From: Eubacteriales bacterium
GTDB taxonomy: Bacteria; Bacillota; Clostridia; Oscillospirales; Acutalibacteraceae
DNA length: 64,000 nt
Assembly: GCA_029225565.1 (NCBI GenBank)
Contig: JAQXWS010000038.1
Location: 38,507-102,506 of the forward strand
Direction: 5' to 3'
The position numbers and the translations under genes are program-made. Positions 18,064 through 29,211 of the stretch are shown piece after piece. How positions within the stretch are numbered: position 1 is the first letter of the stretch; each line of letters starts with the position of its first letter. The notes under the pieces are model-generated. The model did no database searches. It saw only the letters and a list, made by a program, of their open reading frames with translations, and had not been told where the DNA came from.

Positions 18064-19242
18064 TCACTCCTTAACATCAACAACCTGTCCGTGATGAACG
18101 TATAAGTTGTTGCCGATTAGTACCGCTTGTTTTGTGCCCTCGTCAACCCGGAATGTTCGTTTCTTTTCACCCTTAGTAAGTGAGTAAACCTCGGCAGAGT
18201 TATCAAAAAGAGCCACTATCTTGTTTGAGCTGACAGAGAGATTAACAACCTGCTTTTTTAAAGGGATTTCGGTCTTGACCTTGCCGGAGCTGTTAACATA
18301 AACAATGGTGTTTGCAGATGCGCCTTGGTATTTTGAGTAATCCAAAACAAGTTCATTGTTCCTTGTGTAGCAATACTTATTGACACAAATGCCCGACTGC
18401 TTGTAAACATCTTTGCGCTTGCTTTGGCCGGATATTACGGAAAGACAATTATCCCCCACCACATATAATTTGGACGATGAATAATGCAGGTCCAGTATGT
18501 TGGTACCTATGTATTCAAATTCCGTGTCAGGGCCTTTGTCACCGACGGTGAATGTAACAACGGTTGAAACAAGCTCTGCATTCTTTGAATTAACCATAAC
18601 ATAAGCAATTTTTTTGCCGGAGGCATCAATGGCAACATCGGTGATGTAACCGCCGTTTTCGCTATAGGTCAGCATTCTCTCCAGAGAAGCAGATACCACC
18701 ACCAACTGTGACTTTGCATCGGGATTTTGTGTAGCATAAACAACATTGCCGTTTTTTGCAACAGCGGCAGTAAGCACAATATTGTCCAGCTTTGATTCGT
18801 ACTTTGTGTCGTTATTTGTGTCAAGTCTGATTCGGGTACCGCCCTGGTCAATCATACAAAAATAATTGCCGGCACGGGATATAATAGGCTCTGCATAGCC
18901 ATGGTCAAAGCCATATATTTTTTCTGCATCGGTTGGGTTGATTACAGTCAAAGAGGAATCGGTCAAAATATTAAGTTTGTCGTTGTTAAGGCTCATATCC
19001 AAAACCTTGGAGGAATCCAAAGTATAAGGATAGGAGTCAACATCTGTGGTTGCAGAGATGGTAAAGTTACCGTTTGAATCGGTAAATCTGTTTTTTAGTT
19101 CGTCAAAATCAATCTCCAAAACCTTCATAATAGCCAAAGCCGCAACAATAATAATCAGGATAATCCAAATTACAGTTCTGTTGCGCTTATTCTTTTTTTC
19201 CTCTCGTTCTCTGCGAGCATTCTGTCTTTCGTTGGATGCCAT
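18064..19242 (-). CDS. DUF5711-like membrane-anchored beta-propeller protein
   Basis: Unknown function, 392 residues. Residues 1-22 are strongly charged (Arg/Lys/Glu), residues ~23-42 are a single membrane segment (type II orientation), and the rest is predicted extracytoplasmic. That part is built of short beta-strand repeats with alternating Asp/Gly turns, as in a WD/YVTN-like propeller. I recall similar Clostridia proteins under DUF5711 but cannot confirm by search. It lies 9 bp after truA in the same run; no enzyme motif is visible. Confidence 0.6.
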   Translation of the reverse strand: MASNERQNARREREEKKNKRNRTVIWIILIIIVAALAIMKVLEIDFDELKNRFTDSNGNFTISATTDVDSYPYTLDSSKVLDMSLNNDKLNILTDSSLTVINPTDAEKIYGFDHGYAEPIISRAGNYFCMIDQGGTRIRLDTNNDTKYESKLDNIVLTAAVAKNGNVVYATQNPDAKSQLVVVSASLERMLTYSENGGYITDVAIDASGKKIAYVMVNSKNAELVSTVVTFTVGDKGPDTEFEYIGTNILDLHYSSSKLYVVGDNCLSVISGQSKRKDVYKQSGICVNKYCYTRNNELVLDYSKYQGASANTIVYVNSSGKVKTEIPLKKQVVNLSVSSNKIVALFDNSAEVYSLTKGEKKRTFRVDEGTKQAVLIGNNLYVHHGQVVDVKE

Positions 19243-19251
19243 TTTTATCTC

Positions 19252-19986
19252 CTAATATATTACGCGATTCAGGTACAATCCCTGTGGCGGTGCTGTTTTG
19301 CCGGCCCGTTTTCTGTCGCGGGATGCAATTACATCGGCAAGCTCATTTTCCTTTATCTTCCCTTCGGATACAAAAAGCAATGTGCCAACCATAATACGCA
19401 CCATATTGTACAAAAAGCCGTCAGCCTCTACAGTGAAGTAAATCATATCTCCGTCCCGCTTGACAGAAAATGCTTTTACATCGCGGACTGTGTCCTCAAC
19501 ATCACTTTTGACAGAGCAAAAGCCGCTGAAATCATGCTTGCCCAAAAAAGCCTGAGCCTGACGATTAAGATAATCTGCGTCAATACTGCGTCTGTAATGA
19601 TAAGCGTAATTCCTAACAAAGGGATCGGGTCGGCTGCCGTTATATAATTTGTACACATATTCCTTTGATTTGCAATCATATCGGGGATGGAAATCCATGG
19701 ACACCTCACGGCAATCAGTAGCGGCAATATCCTCCGGCAGAAATGTGTTGAGAGCCATAATTACATTTTCGCAGCCGATATTCATATCAGTATCCAGGGT
19801 GAGGCAGTACATATTGGCGTGAACGCCGCTGTCTGTTCTGCTGCAGCCCTTAACATCCAGTCTTTCGCCAAAAACTTTTTCTACTGCGTTTTGGAACACC
19901 TGTTGTACGGTAACAGCATTATTCTGTACCTGGTAGCCGTGATAGGCTGTGCCGTCATATTTGATTGTAATAAGCAATCGTCTCAT
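19252..19986 (-). CDS. truA: tRNA pseudouridine38-40 synthase
   Basis: Converts uridines 38-40 of the tRNA anticodon stem to pseudouridine. The 244-residue length fits TruA. The catalytic aspartate is Asp52 in CSRTDSGVHA, followed by the NTFLP and YNMVRIMVG motifs. It is directly downstream of the ECF transporter genes, the typical truA context in Firmicutes. Confidence 0.95.
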   Translation of the reverse strand: MRRLLITIKYDGTAYHGYQVQNNAVTVQQVFQNAVEKVFGERLDVKGCSRTDSGVHANMYCLTLDTDMNIGCENVIMALNTFLPEDIAATDCREVSMDFHPRYDCKSKEYVYKLYNGSRPDPFVRNYAYHYRRSIDADYLNRQAQAFLGKHDFSGFCSVKSDVEDTVRDVKAFSVKRDGDMIYFTVEADGFLYNMVRIMVGTLLFVSEGKIKENELADVIASRDRKRAGKTAPPQGLYLNRVIY

Positions 19987-19987
19987 A

Positions 19988-20797
19988 CTACATTACACTT
20001 TTAAAAACAAATCTAAATCCGATAATTGTTGCAATATATATCAATACCACAGCCATAACGGCGTAGTCCCTGCTCTTGAGGGTCATAACATTCATTTTTG
20101 TTCTGCCGTCGCCGCCGCGATAACACCTGCACTCCATGGCGTATGCCAGCTCGTTAGCGCGCCTAAACGACGAAACAAAAAGAGGAATAATAACTGGAAC
20201 AACAGCCTTTATTCTCTTTATTATACTACCGTTTTCCATATCCGCGCCCCTACTCTTTTGGGCGGCCATAATCTTGTCAACCTCTTCCAGCAGAGTGGGT
20301 ATGAATCGCAAAGCGATGGTCATAATCATAGCAAAAGAATGTACATCAACATGCAGTAATTTGAGTGGCTTGAGCAGAGCCTCAATAGCGTCTGTCAGCG
20401 CCGTGGGAGTGGTGGTATATGTCAGCATTGTACCAAACAAAACGAGGCAAATAATCCTAACAGATACCACAATAGCCGTGTATATTCCGTTTTCCGTAAT
20501 TTTGAATATCCACCACTTGATAATTGGCTCGCCGGAGCCATAAAACAAATTTAGCAGAGCTGTAAAAATCACAATAAAAATGATGGGCTTTATACCCTTA
20601 ATTATTGTTTTTGCAGGCACACGGGACAATGCACAAACAAGCAAGGTAAACGCTGCCATAAGCCCCAGCGCAGGAAAGCTGTTGCAAAGAAAAATAGTAA
20701 CCATAGAAAAAATGGATAGTGCAATCTTCATTCTCGGGTCAAGCCTGTGCAGAAATGAATCCGCAGGATAGTACTGACCCATAGTAATATCTGTCAT
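19988..20797 (-). CDS. ecfT: Energy-coupling factor transporter transmembrane protein EcfT
   Basis: Membrane scaffold of group II ECF vitamin/metal transporters (269 residues), linking the two ATPases to interchangeable S components. There are about five to six hydrophobic spans, and the cytoplasmic coupling motif AQKSRGAD lies near 175-183. The start codon shares its base with the ecfA2 stop (20797), so the genes are translationally coupled. No S component is encoded nearby, as expected for a shared module. Confidence 0.93.
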   Translation of the reverse strand: MTDITMGQYYPADSFLHRLDPRMKIALSIFSMVTIFLCNSFPALGLMAAFTLLVCALSRVPAKTIIKGIKPIIFIVIFTALLNLFYGSGEPIIKWWIFKITENGIYTAIVVSVRIICLVLFGTMLTYTTTPTALTDAIEALLKPLKLLHVDVHSFAMIMTIALRFIPTLLEEVDKIMAAQKSRGADMENGSIIKRIKAVVPVIIPLFVSSFRRANELAYAMECRCYRGGDGRTKMNVMTLKSRDYAVMAVVLIYIATIIGFRFVFKSVM

Positions 20798-21669
20798 TAT
20801 GCGCCCACCTCCTTAGCAGCCAGGAGGCGTTGCAGCTCCGCTTTGCCCTGCTCCAATGTGAAGATGTCGGTGCGACATTCAATTCCCATATCACGGAGCT
20901 TGAGGAACACATCGGTTACCTCGGGTACATTGAGCCCCATATCCTTTAGTTCACTACCGCGGGAATACACCTGCTGCACCGTGCCGTACATAGCCGCCTT
21001 GCCTTTGTTCATAACCAACACCCTGTCGGCAATAGTGGCAACATCCTCCATAGAATGGGAAACAAGCAAAACTGTGTTACCCTCACGGGATTGGTAATCC
21101 TTTAGCATACGGAGAATCAACTGTCTGCCCCTTGGGTCAAGGCCGGCACAAGGCTCGTCCAGCACAAGTACCTCCGGCTTCATAGCAATAATTGAGGCAA
21201 TGGCAATACGCCTCTTTTGTCCGCCGGACATATCAAAGGGTGACTTGGTAAGCAATTTTTTGTCAAGGCCTACATACTCAATGCTCTCCAAAACTCTGCT
21301 GTCTATCTCCTGCGGTGATAGCCCCATTTGCTTTGGGCCAAAGGCTATCTCCTTATACACGCTTTCCTCAAAAATCTGGTATTCGGGATACTGAAAGCAC
21401 AGACCCACAGCAAATCTGACACAACGAATATTCTTTGCATTCTCCTTGCTCCATATATCCTTGCCATCCAGCATAACAATGCCGCTGTCAGGCTTGATAA
21501 GACCGTTGAGGTGCTGAATCAATGTGGACTTTCCGGAACCGGTGTGGCCTATTATACCGATAATCTCACCTTTTTCGCACTCAAATGAAACATCATCGAG
21601 AGCTGTGGTCTCAAAGGGAGTACCCTGCCCGTAAAAAAATGTTAAATTTTCACACGATAAAATTGCCAT
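20797..21669 (-). CDS. ecfA2: ECF transporter ATP-binding protein EcfA2
   Basis: ABC ATPase (290 residues). Walker A GHTGSGKST (~41-49), Q-loop CFQYPEYQ, signature MSGGQKRR, Walker B VLVLDEPCAGLD, and switch His in LLVSHSMED. The C-terminal extension is the dimerisation segment usual in EcfA. Second ATPase of the ecfA1-ecfA2-ecfT set, starting 11 bp after ecfA1. Confidence 0.93.
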   Translation of the reverse strand: MAILSCENLTFFYGQGTPFETTALDDVSFECEKGEIIGIIGHTGSGKSTLIQHLNGLIKPDSGIVMLDGKDIWSKENAKNIRCVRFAVGLCFQYPEYQIFEESVYKEIAFGPKQMGLSPQEIDSRVLESIEYVGLDKKLLTKSPFDMSGGQKRRIAIASIIAMKPEVLVLDEPCAGLDPRGRQLILRMLKDYQSREGNTVLLVSHSMEDVATIADRVLVMNKGKAAMYGTVQQVYSRGSELKDMGLNVPEVTDVFLKLRDMGIECRTDIFTLEQGKAELQRLLAAKEVGA

Positions 21670-21679
21670 AAATAACCTA

Positions 21680-22522
21680 CTACTTTAATTTGTTATACAA
21701 TAACTCAGCGCACTGCTGAGAATTAAGTACAGTTTCTTCACTGTCGATACCCAACATTGCTATAAGCTCTGTTGACTGGGGTACATCCAATTTTAGTGAC
21801 TTCATCATATCTATGTTGCTAAACACTTCGCCGGGGGTGCCGTCCTGCATAATTCTGCCGTCGTCAATAACAACAACTCTGTCAGCAAGTACAGCCTCGT
21901 CCATAAAGTGAGTGATAAGCACAATAGTAATTCCCTCATTGTGATTGAGGTCAAGGATTGTGTCCATAACCTCCTTGCGTCCGCTGGGGTCAAGCATTGC
22001 CGTAGGCTCGTCCAACACAATGCACTTTGGCTTCATTGCGATTATTCCTGCCACAGCAACTCTCTGCTTTTGCCCTCCGGAGAGCATTGACGGGGACTTG
22101 CGTCTAAGCTCGTACATACCTACTCTCTTGAGTGCGTCATCAACTCTGTGCCTGCATTCCTGCGGAGGTAGTCCAAGATTCTCAACTCCAAAGGCAACAT
22201 CGTCCTCAACAATGGTGGAAACTATCTGGTTGTCCGGATTTTGGAACACCATACCGACCTTGCGCCTAATATCAAAAACAGTATCGTCGTTAACCGACTC
22301 CCGGCCGTCAACAATCACTTTACCGGAAGTGGGAAAGAGTATTCCGTTTGTCAGCTTTGCAACCGTAGATTTGCCGGAGCCGTTATGACCCAGTATGGCT
22401 ACAAATGAGCCTTCTTCAATTTTTAACGAAAAGTTATCAAGAACCGGAAATGCTACCTCGTTACCGTTGTCATCATCCACCAGGTAATCAAAGGACACTC
22501 CGTTAAATTCGATAAGTGACAT
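21680..22522 (-). CDS. ecfA1: ECF transporter ATP-binding protein EcfA1
   Basis: ABC ATPase (280 residues). Walker A GHNGSGKST (~43-51), Q-loop VFQNPDNQ, signature LSGGQKQR, Walker B CIVLDEPTAMLD, and switch His in VLITHFMDEA. It begins within a base of the end of the upstream methyltransferase gene. It forms the ATPase heterodimer with EcfA2. Confidence 0.93.
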   Translation of the reverse strand: MSLIEFNGVSFDYLVDDDNGNEVAFPVLDNFSLKIEEGSFVAILGHNGSGKSTVAKLTNGILFPTSGKVIVDGRESVNDDTVFDIRRKVGMVFQNPDNQIVSTIVEDDVAFGVENLGLPPQECRHRVDDALKRVGMYELRRKSPSMLSGGQKQRVAVAGIIAMKPKCIVLDEPTAMLDPSGRKEVMDTILDLNHNEGITIVLITHFMDEAVLADRVVVIDDGRIMQDGTPGEVFSNIDMMKSLKLDVPQSTELIAMLGIDSEETVLNSQQCAELLYNKLK

Positions 22523-23401
22523 TTATTTTTTATCTCCTGCCAGCCAAATTGCTGTTGCGCCACAGGGCAGAACGCCGTCGGATACCGTAACCGGCAATCC
22601 AATCTCGTCCGCCGTAGTGGAGCCTCCGTGCTTTTTGACCATAATATCATCCAAGATATATTTCATTACCGAGGCCGATAGGCCGGTTGTGTAGGAATTG
22701 AGAAGGATTGCTATTGGGTTGTCGCTGATTACCTTTTCTACCTCCTGCACAAAATCGTACAGGCTATCCTCAAGATGCCATATCTCGCCCTTTGGGCCTC
22801 TGCCGTATGACGGTGGGTCCATAATAATTATGTCGTACTTGTTGCCCCTTCTAATCTCTCGCTTTACAAACTTGAGGCAATCGTCAACAATCCACCTAAC
22901 ATCTGCGTCTGCAACTCCGGACGCCTCTGCATTTTCCTTTGCCCAATTAGTCATACCCTTTGAGGCGTCAACATGCACCACGCTTGCGCCCTCCTTAAGG
23001 CAGGCAACAGTTGCGGCACCGGTATAGGCAAACAAATTCAGCACCTTAATATCGTCCCTGCCGCTGTCACGAATCAGTTGCCTAACATAATCCCAGTTAA
23101 CAGCCTGCTCCGGGAATAATCCGGTATGCTTAAAGCCCATTGTTTTTATATTAAAGGTCAAGTCCTTATACCTGACCTGCCAGGCTCCGGGCATACGCTT
23201 ATATACCTGCCACGAGCCACCACCTGTACGGGAGCGTTTGTATATTGCAGAGGGCTGGTACCACAGCCTATGCTCTCGCTCACTTTTCCATATAACCTGC
23301 GGGTCGGGTCTAATCAATATTTGTCTTGTCCATCTCTCCAGCTTTTCTCCGCCGGAGCAATCAATAAGCTCGTAATCTTCCCAATCTTTTGTGTATCTCA
23401 T
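22523..23401 (-). CDS. Class I SAM-dependent methyltransferase (rRNA cytosine-C5-like)
   Basis: Predicted RNA methyltransferase (292 residues). The SAM-binding motif I is LNLFAYTGAAT with an acidic motif II VHVDASKG. The catalytic-loop motif IMDPPSYGRG resembles RlmI/RlmK-type enzymes. The N-terminal ~70 residues (Trp/Arg-rich) are not a clear PUA domain, so the exact rRNA target is uncertain. It overlaps the glmM stop by one base. Confidence 0.75.
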   Translation of the reverse strand: MRYTKDWEDYELIDCSGGEKLERWTRQILIRPDPQVIWKSEREHRLWYQPSAIYKRSRTGGGSWQVYKRMPGAWQVRYKDLTFNIKTMGFKHTGLFPEQAVNWDYVRQLIRDSGRDDIKVLNLFAYTGAATVACLKEGASVVHVDASKGMTNWAKENAEASGVADADVRWIVDDCLKFVKREIRRGNKYDIIIMDPPSYGRGPKGEIWHLEDSLYDFVQEVEKVISDNPIAILLNSYTTGLSASVMKYILDDIMVKKHGGSTTADEIGLPVTVSDGVLPCGATAIWLAGDKK

Positions 23402-24753
23402 TATGAAAGTCTTTCCTTAACTACCGCCGCAATTTCTTCGCCGAGACGGGTGATGTGGTCGATGTCCTTGCCCTCCAGCATTACGCGAACAAGAGGCTCG
23501 GTACCGCTGACTCTAACAAGAACTCTGCCATCGCCCATAAGCTCCATCTCTGCCTTTTGGATTGCAGCAATAATATATTCGTCGTTATTGTATTTTTGCT
23601 TACCCTCGGCGGAAACCTCCACATTAATAAGCACCTGTGGGTAAACCGTCATAACGCTTGCAAGCCGGGATAAGCTTTTGCCGGACTTGACCACCGTTTC
23701 CAACAGCTGAACGCCGGACAATTCTCCATCACCGGTGGTAGCATAATCAAGAAAAATAACATGACCGGATTGCTCACCGCCAATGTTGTAGCCGTCCTTG
23801 AGCATACGCTCCAGCACATATCTGTCACCTACAGCGGTTTTTGCACATTCAATACCCTGTTCACGACAGAAACTGAAAAATCCCATATTGCTCATAACGG
23901 TAACAACAGCCGTATTCTTTTTTAGCCTGCCTTCGTCCTTCATTCGCTTGGAGCAAATAGCAATTACCTTGTCACCGTCAACAAGCTCGCCGTTTTCGTC
24001 AACAGCCAACATTCTGTCTGCGTCTCCGTCAAAGGCAAGGCCCAAATCAAGCCCTGCATCCTTGACAAAACTCATCAGCTCTTCAGGGTGTGTACTGCCG
24101 CATTTGTCGTTGATATTAACTCCGTCCGGTGTGTCAGACAGCAAATAACACTTTGCACCAAGGGTTGTAAATATCTCTTTTGCACAAACCGATGCAGAGC
24201 CGTTTGCACAGTCAAGGGCAATCCTGAGACCGTCAAACCTGACATCGGTAGTACCAACAACATGCTGTATATAATCGCTGACCGCGGTTTTGCAGTACAA
24301 TCTGTTGCCTACCTCACCTGCAAATTTAGTGTCCGGTTTTTCTCCCTCGCCGAGAACAATACTCTCTATTTCTTCTTCAATAGCGTCGTCCAGCTTGTAT
24401 CCGGATTTTTGGAATATCTTGATGCCGTTGTACTCGCAGGGATTGTGTGATGCAGATATCATAACACCTGCCTCACATTCGTACAGACCCACAAGATAAG
24501 CAACAGCCGGTGTGGGCACAACGCCTACAGACAACACATTGCACCCTACCGAACAAAAGCCCGCCGTAAGTGCCGCCTCCAGCATATCACCGGATGCGCG
24601 GGTGTCCTTGCCGATAAGGACAGTGGGCTTTTCGCTCTTTGATTCCCTAATGAGAACTGTGGCAGCCGCAGCGCCAATCTTCATAGCAAGTTCGTTAGTC
24701 AAATCCTGATTGGCAATGCCTCTGACTCCGTCAGTTCCAAATAATCTGCCCAT
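23401..24753 (-). CDS. glmM: Phosphoglucosamine mutase
   Basis: Converts glucosamine-6-phosphate to glucosamine-1-phosphate for UDP-GlcNAc and peptidoglycan. The 450-residue length is standard. The active phosphoserine is Ser102 in SASHNP, the metal-binding loop is DGDADR (~242), the sugar-binding loop is GEQSGH and the phosphate-binding loop is RVSGTEPLVR near the C-terminus. Confidence 0.95.
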   Translation of the reverse strand: MGRLFGTDGVRGIANQDLTNELAMKIGAAAATVLIRESKSEKPTVLIGKDTRASGDMLEAALTAGFCSVGCNVLSVGVVPTPAVAYLVGLYECEAGVMISASHNPCEYNGIKIFQKSGYKLDDAIEEEIESIVLGEGEKPDTKFAGEVGNRLYCKTAVSDYIQHVVGTTDVRFDGLRIALDCANGSASVCAKEIFTTLGAKCYLLSDTPDGVNINDKCGSTHPEELMSFVKDAGLDLGLAFDGDADRMLAVDENGELVDGDKVIAICSKRMKDEGRLKKNTAVVTVMSNMGFFSFCREQGIECAKTAVGDRYVLERMLKDGYNIGGEQSGHVIFLDYATTGDGELSGVQLLETVVKSGKSLSRLASVMTVYPQVLINVEVSAEGKQKYNNDEYIIAAIQKAEMELMGDGRVLVRVSGTEPLVRVMLEGKDIDHITRLGEEIAAVVKERLS

Positions 24754-24768
24754 TAATAAATCACCTAA

Positions 24769-25824
24769 CTATAAATCAAAAGTTTGTTGACCGTTGTCGT
24801 TACTGTTAAACTTGATACCCAAGTGCTCATAACCCGCAGGAGTAACGCATCTGCCTCGGGGAGTTCTTGCCAAAAATCCGATTTGCATCAAGTACGGCTC
24901 ATATACATCTTCGATTGTTACGGATTCCTCGCCGATTGCTGCTGCTATTGTCTCCAAACCCACGGGACCGCCGTTGTAATTGACTATCATAGTCTTGAGT
25001 AATCGCCTGTCAATTGAGTCCAGACCGAGCTCGTCAATCTCCATAGAGGTCAATGCCTCACAAGCCGCAACCTCCGTGATAATGCTGTCATATTTTACTT
25101 CGGCAAAATCACGGGCACGCTTTAGCAGTCGGTTGGCAATACGCGGCGTTCCTCTGGAGCGAGAAGCAATTTGGTATGCGCCATCCTCATCCACCGGTAT
25201 TCCCAAAATTTTGGATGACCGTGTAACAATCTGTGCCAGCTCCTCATTTGTGTACATCTCTAATCGGAGAATAACGCCAAATCTGTCACGCAAGGGTGCG
25301 GAAATCTGGCCGGCCCGTGTGGTGGCGCCTATCAATGTAAACTTCGGCAAGCTAAGCTGATAACTTCTTGCGCTGGGACCCTTGCCGATAATAATATCAA
25401 TTTTGCCGTCCTCCATTGCAGGATACAAAATTTCCTCCACCGTTCTGTTAAGTCTATGAATCTCGTCGATAAACAATACATCCCCGGGCTCAAGATTGGA
25501 CAGAATCGCTACCAAATCGCCCTGCTTCTCGATAGCAGGACCTGAGGTAATACGCAGATTAACGCCCATCTCGTTGGCTACTATGCCCGCAAGGGTCGTC
25601 TTTCCCAAGCCGGGAGGGCCGTACAACAAAACATGGTCAAGTGCGTCACCTCTGCGCTTGGCGGCCTCAATATATATAGACAGATTCTCCTTCGCCTTTG
25701 CCTGACCGATGTAATCGGACAGTTGCTTGGGTCTAAGAGTATTTTCTATTTCAGTATCCTCGGGAGAGTACTCAGGCGCGGATACTCTGTTTTCAAAATC
25801 GTATTCAAATTCATTTTCTATCAT
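24769..25824 (-). CDS. ruvB: Holliday junction branch migration helicase RuvB
   Basis: AAA+ motor of the RuvABC resolvasome (351 residues). Walker [10 protein letters not shown] (~70-78), Walker B FIDEIHRL, sensor 1 LIGATTR, arginine finger region LRDRFG, and a C-terminal winged helix ending in [11 protein letters not shown]. Preceded by ruvA with 14 bp between. Confidence 0.96.
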   Translation of the reverse strand: MIENEFEYDFENRVSAPEYSPEDTEIENTLRPKQLSDYIGQAKAKENLSIYIEAAKRRGDALDHVLLYGPPGLGKTTLAGIVANEMGVNLRITSGPAIEKQGDLVAILSNLEPGDVLFIDEIHRLNRTVEEILYPAMEDGKIDIIIGKGPSARSYQLSLPKFTLIGATTRAGQISAPLRDRFGVILRLEMYTNEELAQIVTRSSKILGIPVDEDGAYQIASRSRGTPRIANRLLKRARDFAEVKYDSIITEVAACEALTSMEIDELGLDSIDRRLLKTMIVNYNGGPVGLETIAAAIGEESVTIEDVYEPYLMQIGFLARTPRGRCVTPAGYEHLGIKFNSNDNGQQTFDL

Positions 25825-25838
25825 GCTGTATCACCATA

Positions 25839-26444
25839 TTAAATCTGGGAGGATAATTGCTTGAGTCCCAATCTGATCATATCGTCAACCGACAAGCTTT
25901 TGTCCATAGCGCCCACAACGCTGGCGGCGTCGGACTGATTGAATCCAAGAGAAACAAGTACCTCGACAGCCTCCTGCGCATTGTCGGATTCGGCTACCGA
26001 CCTGATGCCTTCGACTACAGAAGCAACAGAGGCAGAACCTATCCCCACCATCTTGTCCTTTAGTTCCAATACTACACGCTCAGCCGTCTTTTTTCCTACG
26101 CCTTGGGCGGCAGTAATGGCTTTTACATCGCCGCTACTGACAGCAACCGACAGTCTGTCGGGGGGCAAAACACTGAGAATAGACATGGCAGCCTTTGGTC
26201 CAATACCACTGACAGAAATCAAAAGCTTAAATGCGTCAAGCTCGTCCTGTCCGGCAAATCCAAACAGGTCCATTGCGTCCTCTCTGACTGACAGATAGGT
26301 AAACAAATTGACTTTAGTACCCACCGGAGCCATGGATGTGATAGTGTTTGTACTTGCAAAGCACTTGAATCCTATGCCGCCGCATTCTACCACAACAAAT
26401 GCCGGGTCAACATATGTCAGTATTCCGTTAAGGTTGTATATCAT
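25839..26444 (-). CDS. ruvA: Holliday junction branch migration protein RuvA
   Basis: Tetrameric junction-binding subunit (201 residues). An OB fold is N-terminal (MIYNLNGILTYVD), two helix-hairpin-helix motifs follow (SGIGPKAAMSIL and QGVGKKTAERVVLEL), and the C-terminal domain III contacts RuvB. It lies 2 bp after ruvC. Confidence 0.96.
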   Translation of the reverse strand: MIYNLNGILTYVDPAFVVVECGGIGFKCFASTNTITSMAPVGTKVNLFTYLSVREDAMDLFGFAGQDELDAFKLLISVSGIGPKAAMSILSVLPPDRLSVAVSSGDVKAITAAQGVGKKTAERVVLELKDKMVGIGSASVASVVEGIRSVAESDNAQEAVEVLVSLGFNQSDAASVVGAMDKSLSVDDMIRLGLKQLSSQI

Positions 26445-26446
26445 CG

Positions 26447-26968
26447 TTAATCACCATGTATTTGCTTATTGATAATATCGTTGATTTTGTTAATTGATGA
26501 GGCGCTGGTATGTCCGTGACAAATAGCCATAGCCAGAGCATCGGCAGTATCATCGGGCTTGGGTACACACGGGAGACCCAATATATTCTTTGTCATTTCC
26601 ATAACCTGCTTTTTTTCTGCTCTGCCGTAGCCGGTAACAGATTGCTTTACTTGCAAAGGGGTGTACTCATATATGTCCTTGCCATACATTTGGGCGGCGA
26701 GAGTAATAACTCCCCTTGCCTGTGCAACATCAATAACTGTTTTTTGGTTAGAATTGTAAAACAGTTTTTCCATACTCATGGCATCAGGCTTATACTTTTT
26801 GAACAGATAGCACATATCGTTGTAGATAATCTGCAGCCTTTCAGCAAAGGGAGTATCTGCCTCTGTAGTGATAGCGCCATAGCCTAATACCCGGAATCTG
26901 GAATGACTGTATTCTACAACACCCCAGCCTACAATAGCATAGCCCGGGTCGATACCTAAAATAATCAT
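26447..26968 (-). CDS. ruvC: Holliday junction endonuclease RuvC
   Basis: Resolvase (173 residues from ATG 26968). The acidic catalytic residues are visible in LGIDPG (Asp6), SMEKLFY (Glu near 67) and DDTADALA (two Asp near 140). A longer frame from TTG 26977 is possible but leaves no room for a ribosome site. First gene of the ruvC-to-clpE run, directly behind a promoter. RuvC supports a clostridial over a bacillar origin. Confidence 0.93.
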   Translation of the reverse strand: MIILGIDPGYAIVGWGVVEYSHSRFRVLGYGAITTEADTPFAERLQIIYNDMCYLFKKYKPDAMSMEKLFYNSNQKTVIDVAQARGVITLAAQMYGKDIYEYTPLQVKQSVTGYGRAEKKQVMEMTKNILGLPCVPKPDDTADALAMAICHGHTSASSINKINDIINKQIHGD

Positions 26969-27000
26969 AAGCAACAATATCCCAAAGTAATATTTTGATA

Positions 27001-27029
27001 ATTATATCACAACGGCTGTTATTTTGCAA
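27001..27029 (-). promoter_or_regulatory. Promoter of the ruvCAB-glmM-ecf-truA run
   Basis: Minus strand TTGCAA (27024-27029) and TATAAT (27001-27006), spacing 17 nt, 32 bp before ruvC. No other clear promoter was noticed between here and clpE; the genes there are nearly all within 35 bp of each other. Confidence 0.6.
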
Positions 27030-27059
27030 TAATAATATTATTAATAATAAATAATAAAT

Positions 27060-27085
27060 AATAGAGACCACACCGTGGTGTGGTC
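27060..27085 (-). terminator. Terminator after gdhA
   Basis: Nine-bp stem GACCACACC / GGTGTGGTC (27065-27084), followed on the minus strand by TCTATTATTT. Confidence 0.8.
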
Positions 27086-27103
27086 TGAATCCAATGATAT
27101 TGA

Positions 27104-28504
<1,401 letters not shown>

Positions 28505-28522
28505 TCATTTATCAAAAAAAAC

Positions 28523-28552
28523 AAAAAAAGAGGAAAAAAATCCTCTTTTTTT
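28523..28552 (-). terminator. Terminator after the zinc-ribbon membrane protein gene
   Basis: AAAAAAGAGGA / TCCTCTTTTTT stem with an A-loop; T-run on both strands, 15 bp beyond the stop codon at 28567. Confidence 0.8.
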
Positions 28553-28566
28553 ATAATAATTAACCA

Positions 28567-29145
28567 TTATTTTTTGCCGAAGTTATTGAAATCTTTGCCC
28601 AAATCATCTGAATCAGCATTATCTTGATAGTCGTCATAATAGTCCGCGTTGCCGTCGTTGCCGTCAAGATAATCTTCCCACTCATCCATAAAATCGCCGA
28701 AATCCGAATAATTGTACATATCGTGACCGTCCTTAATCCAGTCGCTGACAAATTTTATGGATACGCTGAGTGTAATTCCCGCTGCAACAAGTATCAAGCA
28801 GATTGCGGAAATCAGCAATTTTTTGGCTTTATTCTTATACTCCTGAAAGCCGGGTACAAGATAGTCATTGAAGCCCATACCGCCGCAATTGGGACATTGC
28901 ACAAACTCCGGTGCCAGAGTTGCACCGCAAACAACACACATTTTCGGTACAATCTTGGGAATGGTACTGCGTACACAGATATAAATTATTGATACCACAA
29001 CCGGGAAAAAGAAAGTAAGAACCATAAACAGCTTTCTGTGCTTAAGTCCTCGCGCCTTTGCGTCATTACCGACAGCAAAGGTTAACAAGATTCTGGCTAT
29101 CAGTCTAAGCAACTGTACAACGGACATTAATGTTGCAATCGGCAT
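28567..29145 (-). CDS. Membrane protein with zinc ribbon and acidic C-terminal tail
   Basis: Not a recognised family; 192 residues. Hydrophobic segments lie at about 5-25, 40-60 and 108-130. Between the second and third is a two-pair Cys ribbon (CVVC near 70-73 and CPNC near 84-87). The last ~45 residues are very rich in Asp, Asn and Tyr (DDYQDN and similar), which could bind cations. A zinc ribbon followed by membrane helices suggests a small envelope or stress protein, but I assign no function. Flanked by its own terminator. Confidence 0.65.
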   Translation of the reverse strand: MPIATLMSVVQLLRLIARILLTFAVGNDAKARGLKHRKLFMVLTFFFPVVVSIIYICVRSTIPKIVPKMCVVCGATLAPEFVQCPNCGGMGFNDYLVPGFQEYKNKAKKLLISAICLILVAAGITLSVSIKFVSDWIKDGHDMYNYSDFGDFMDEWEDYLDGNDGNADYYDDYQDNADSDDLGKDFNNFGKK

Positions 29146-29211
29146 ATATTATACATCTCCTCACACATTTTATAACAATATAACACCAATTGAAAAAAAC
29201 TTCAATAGAAA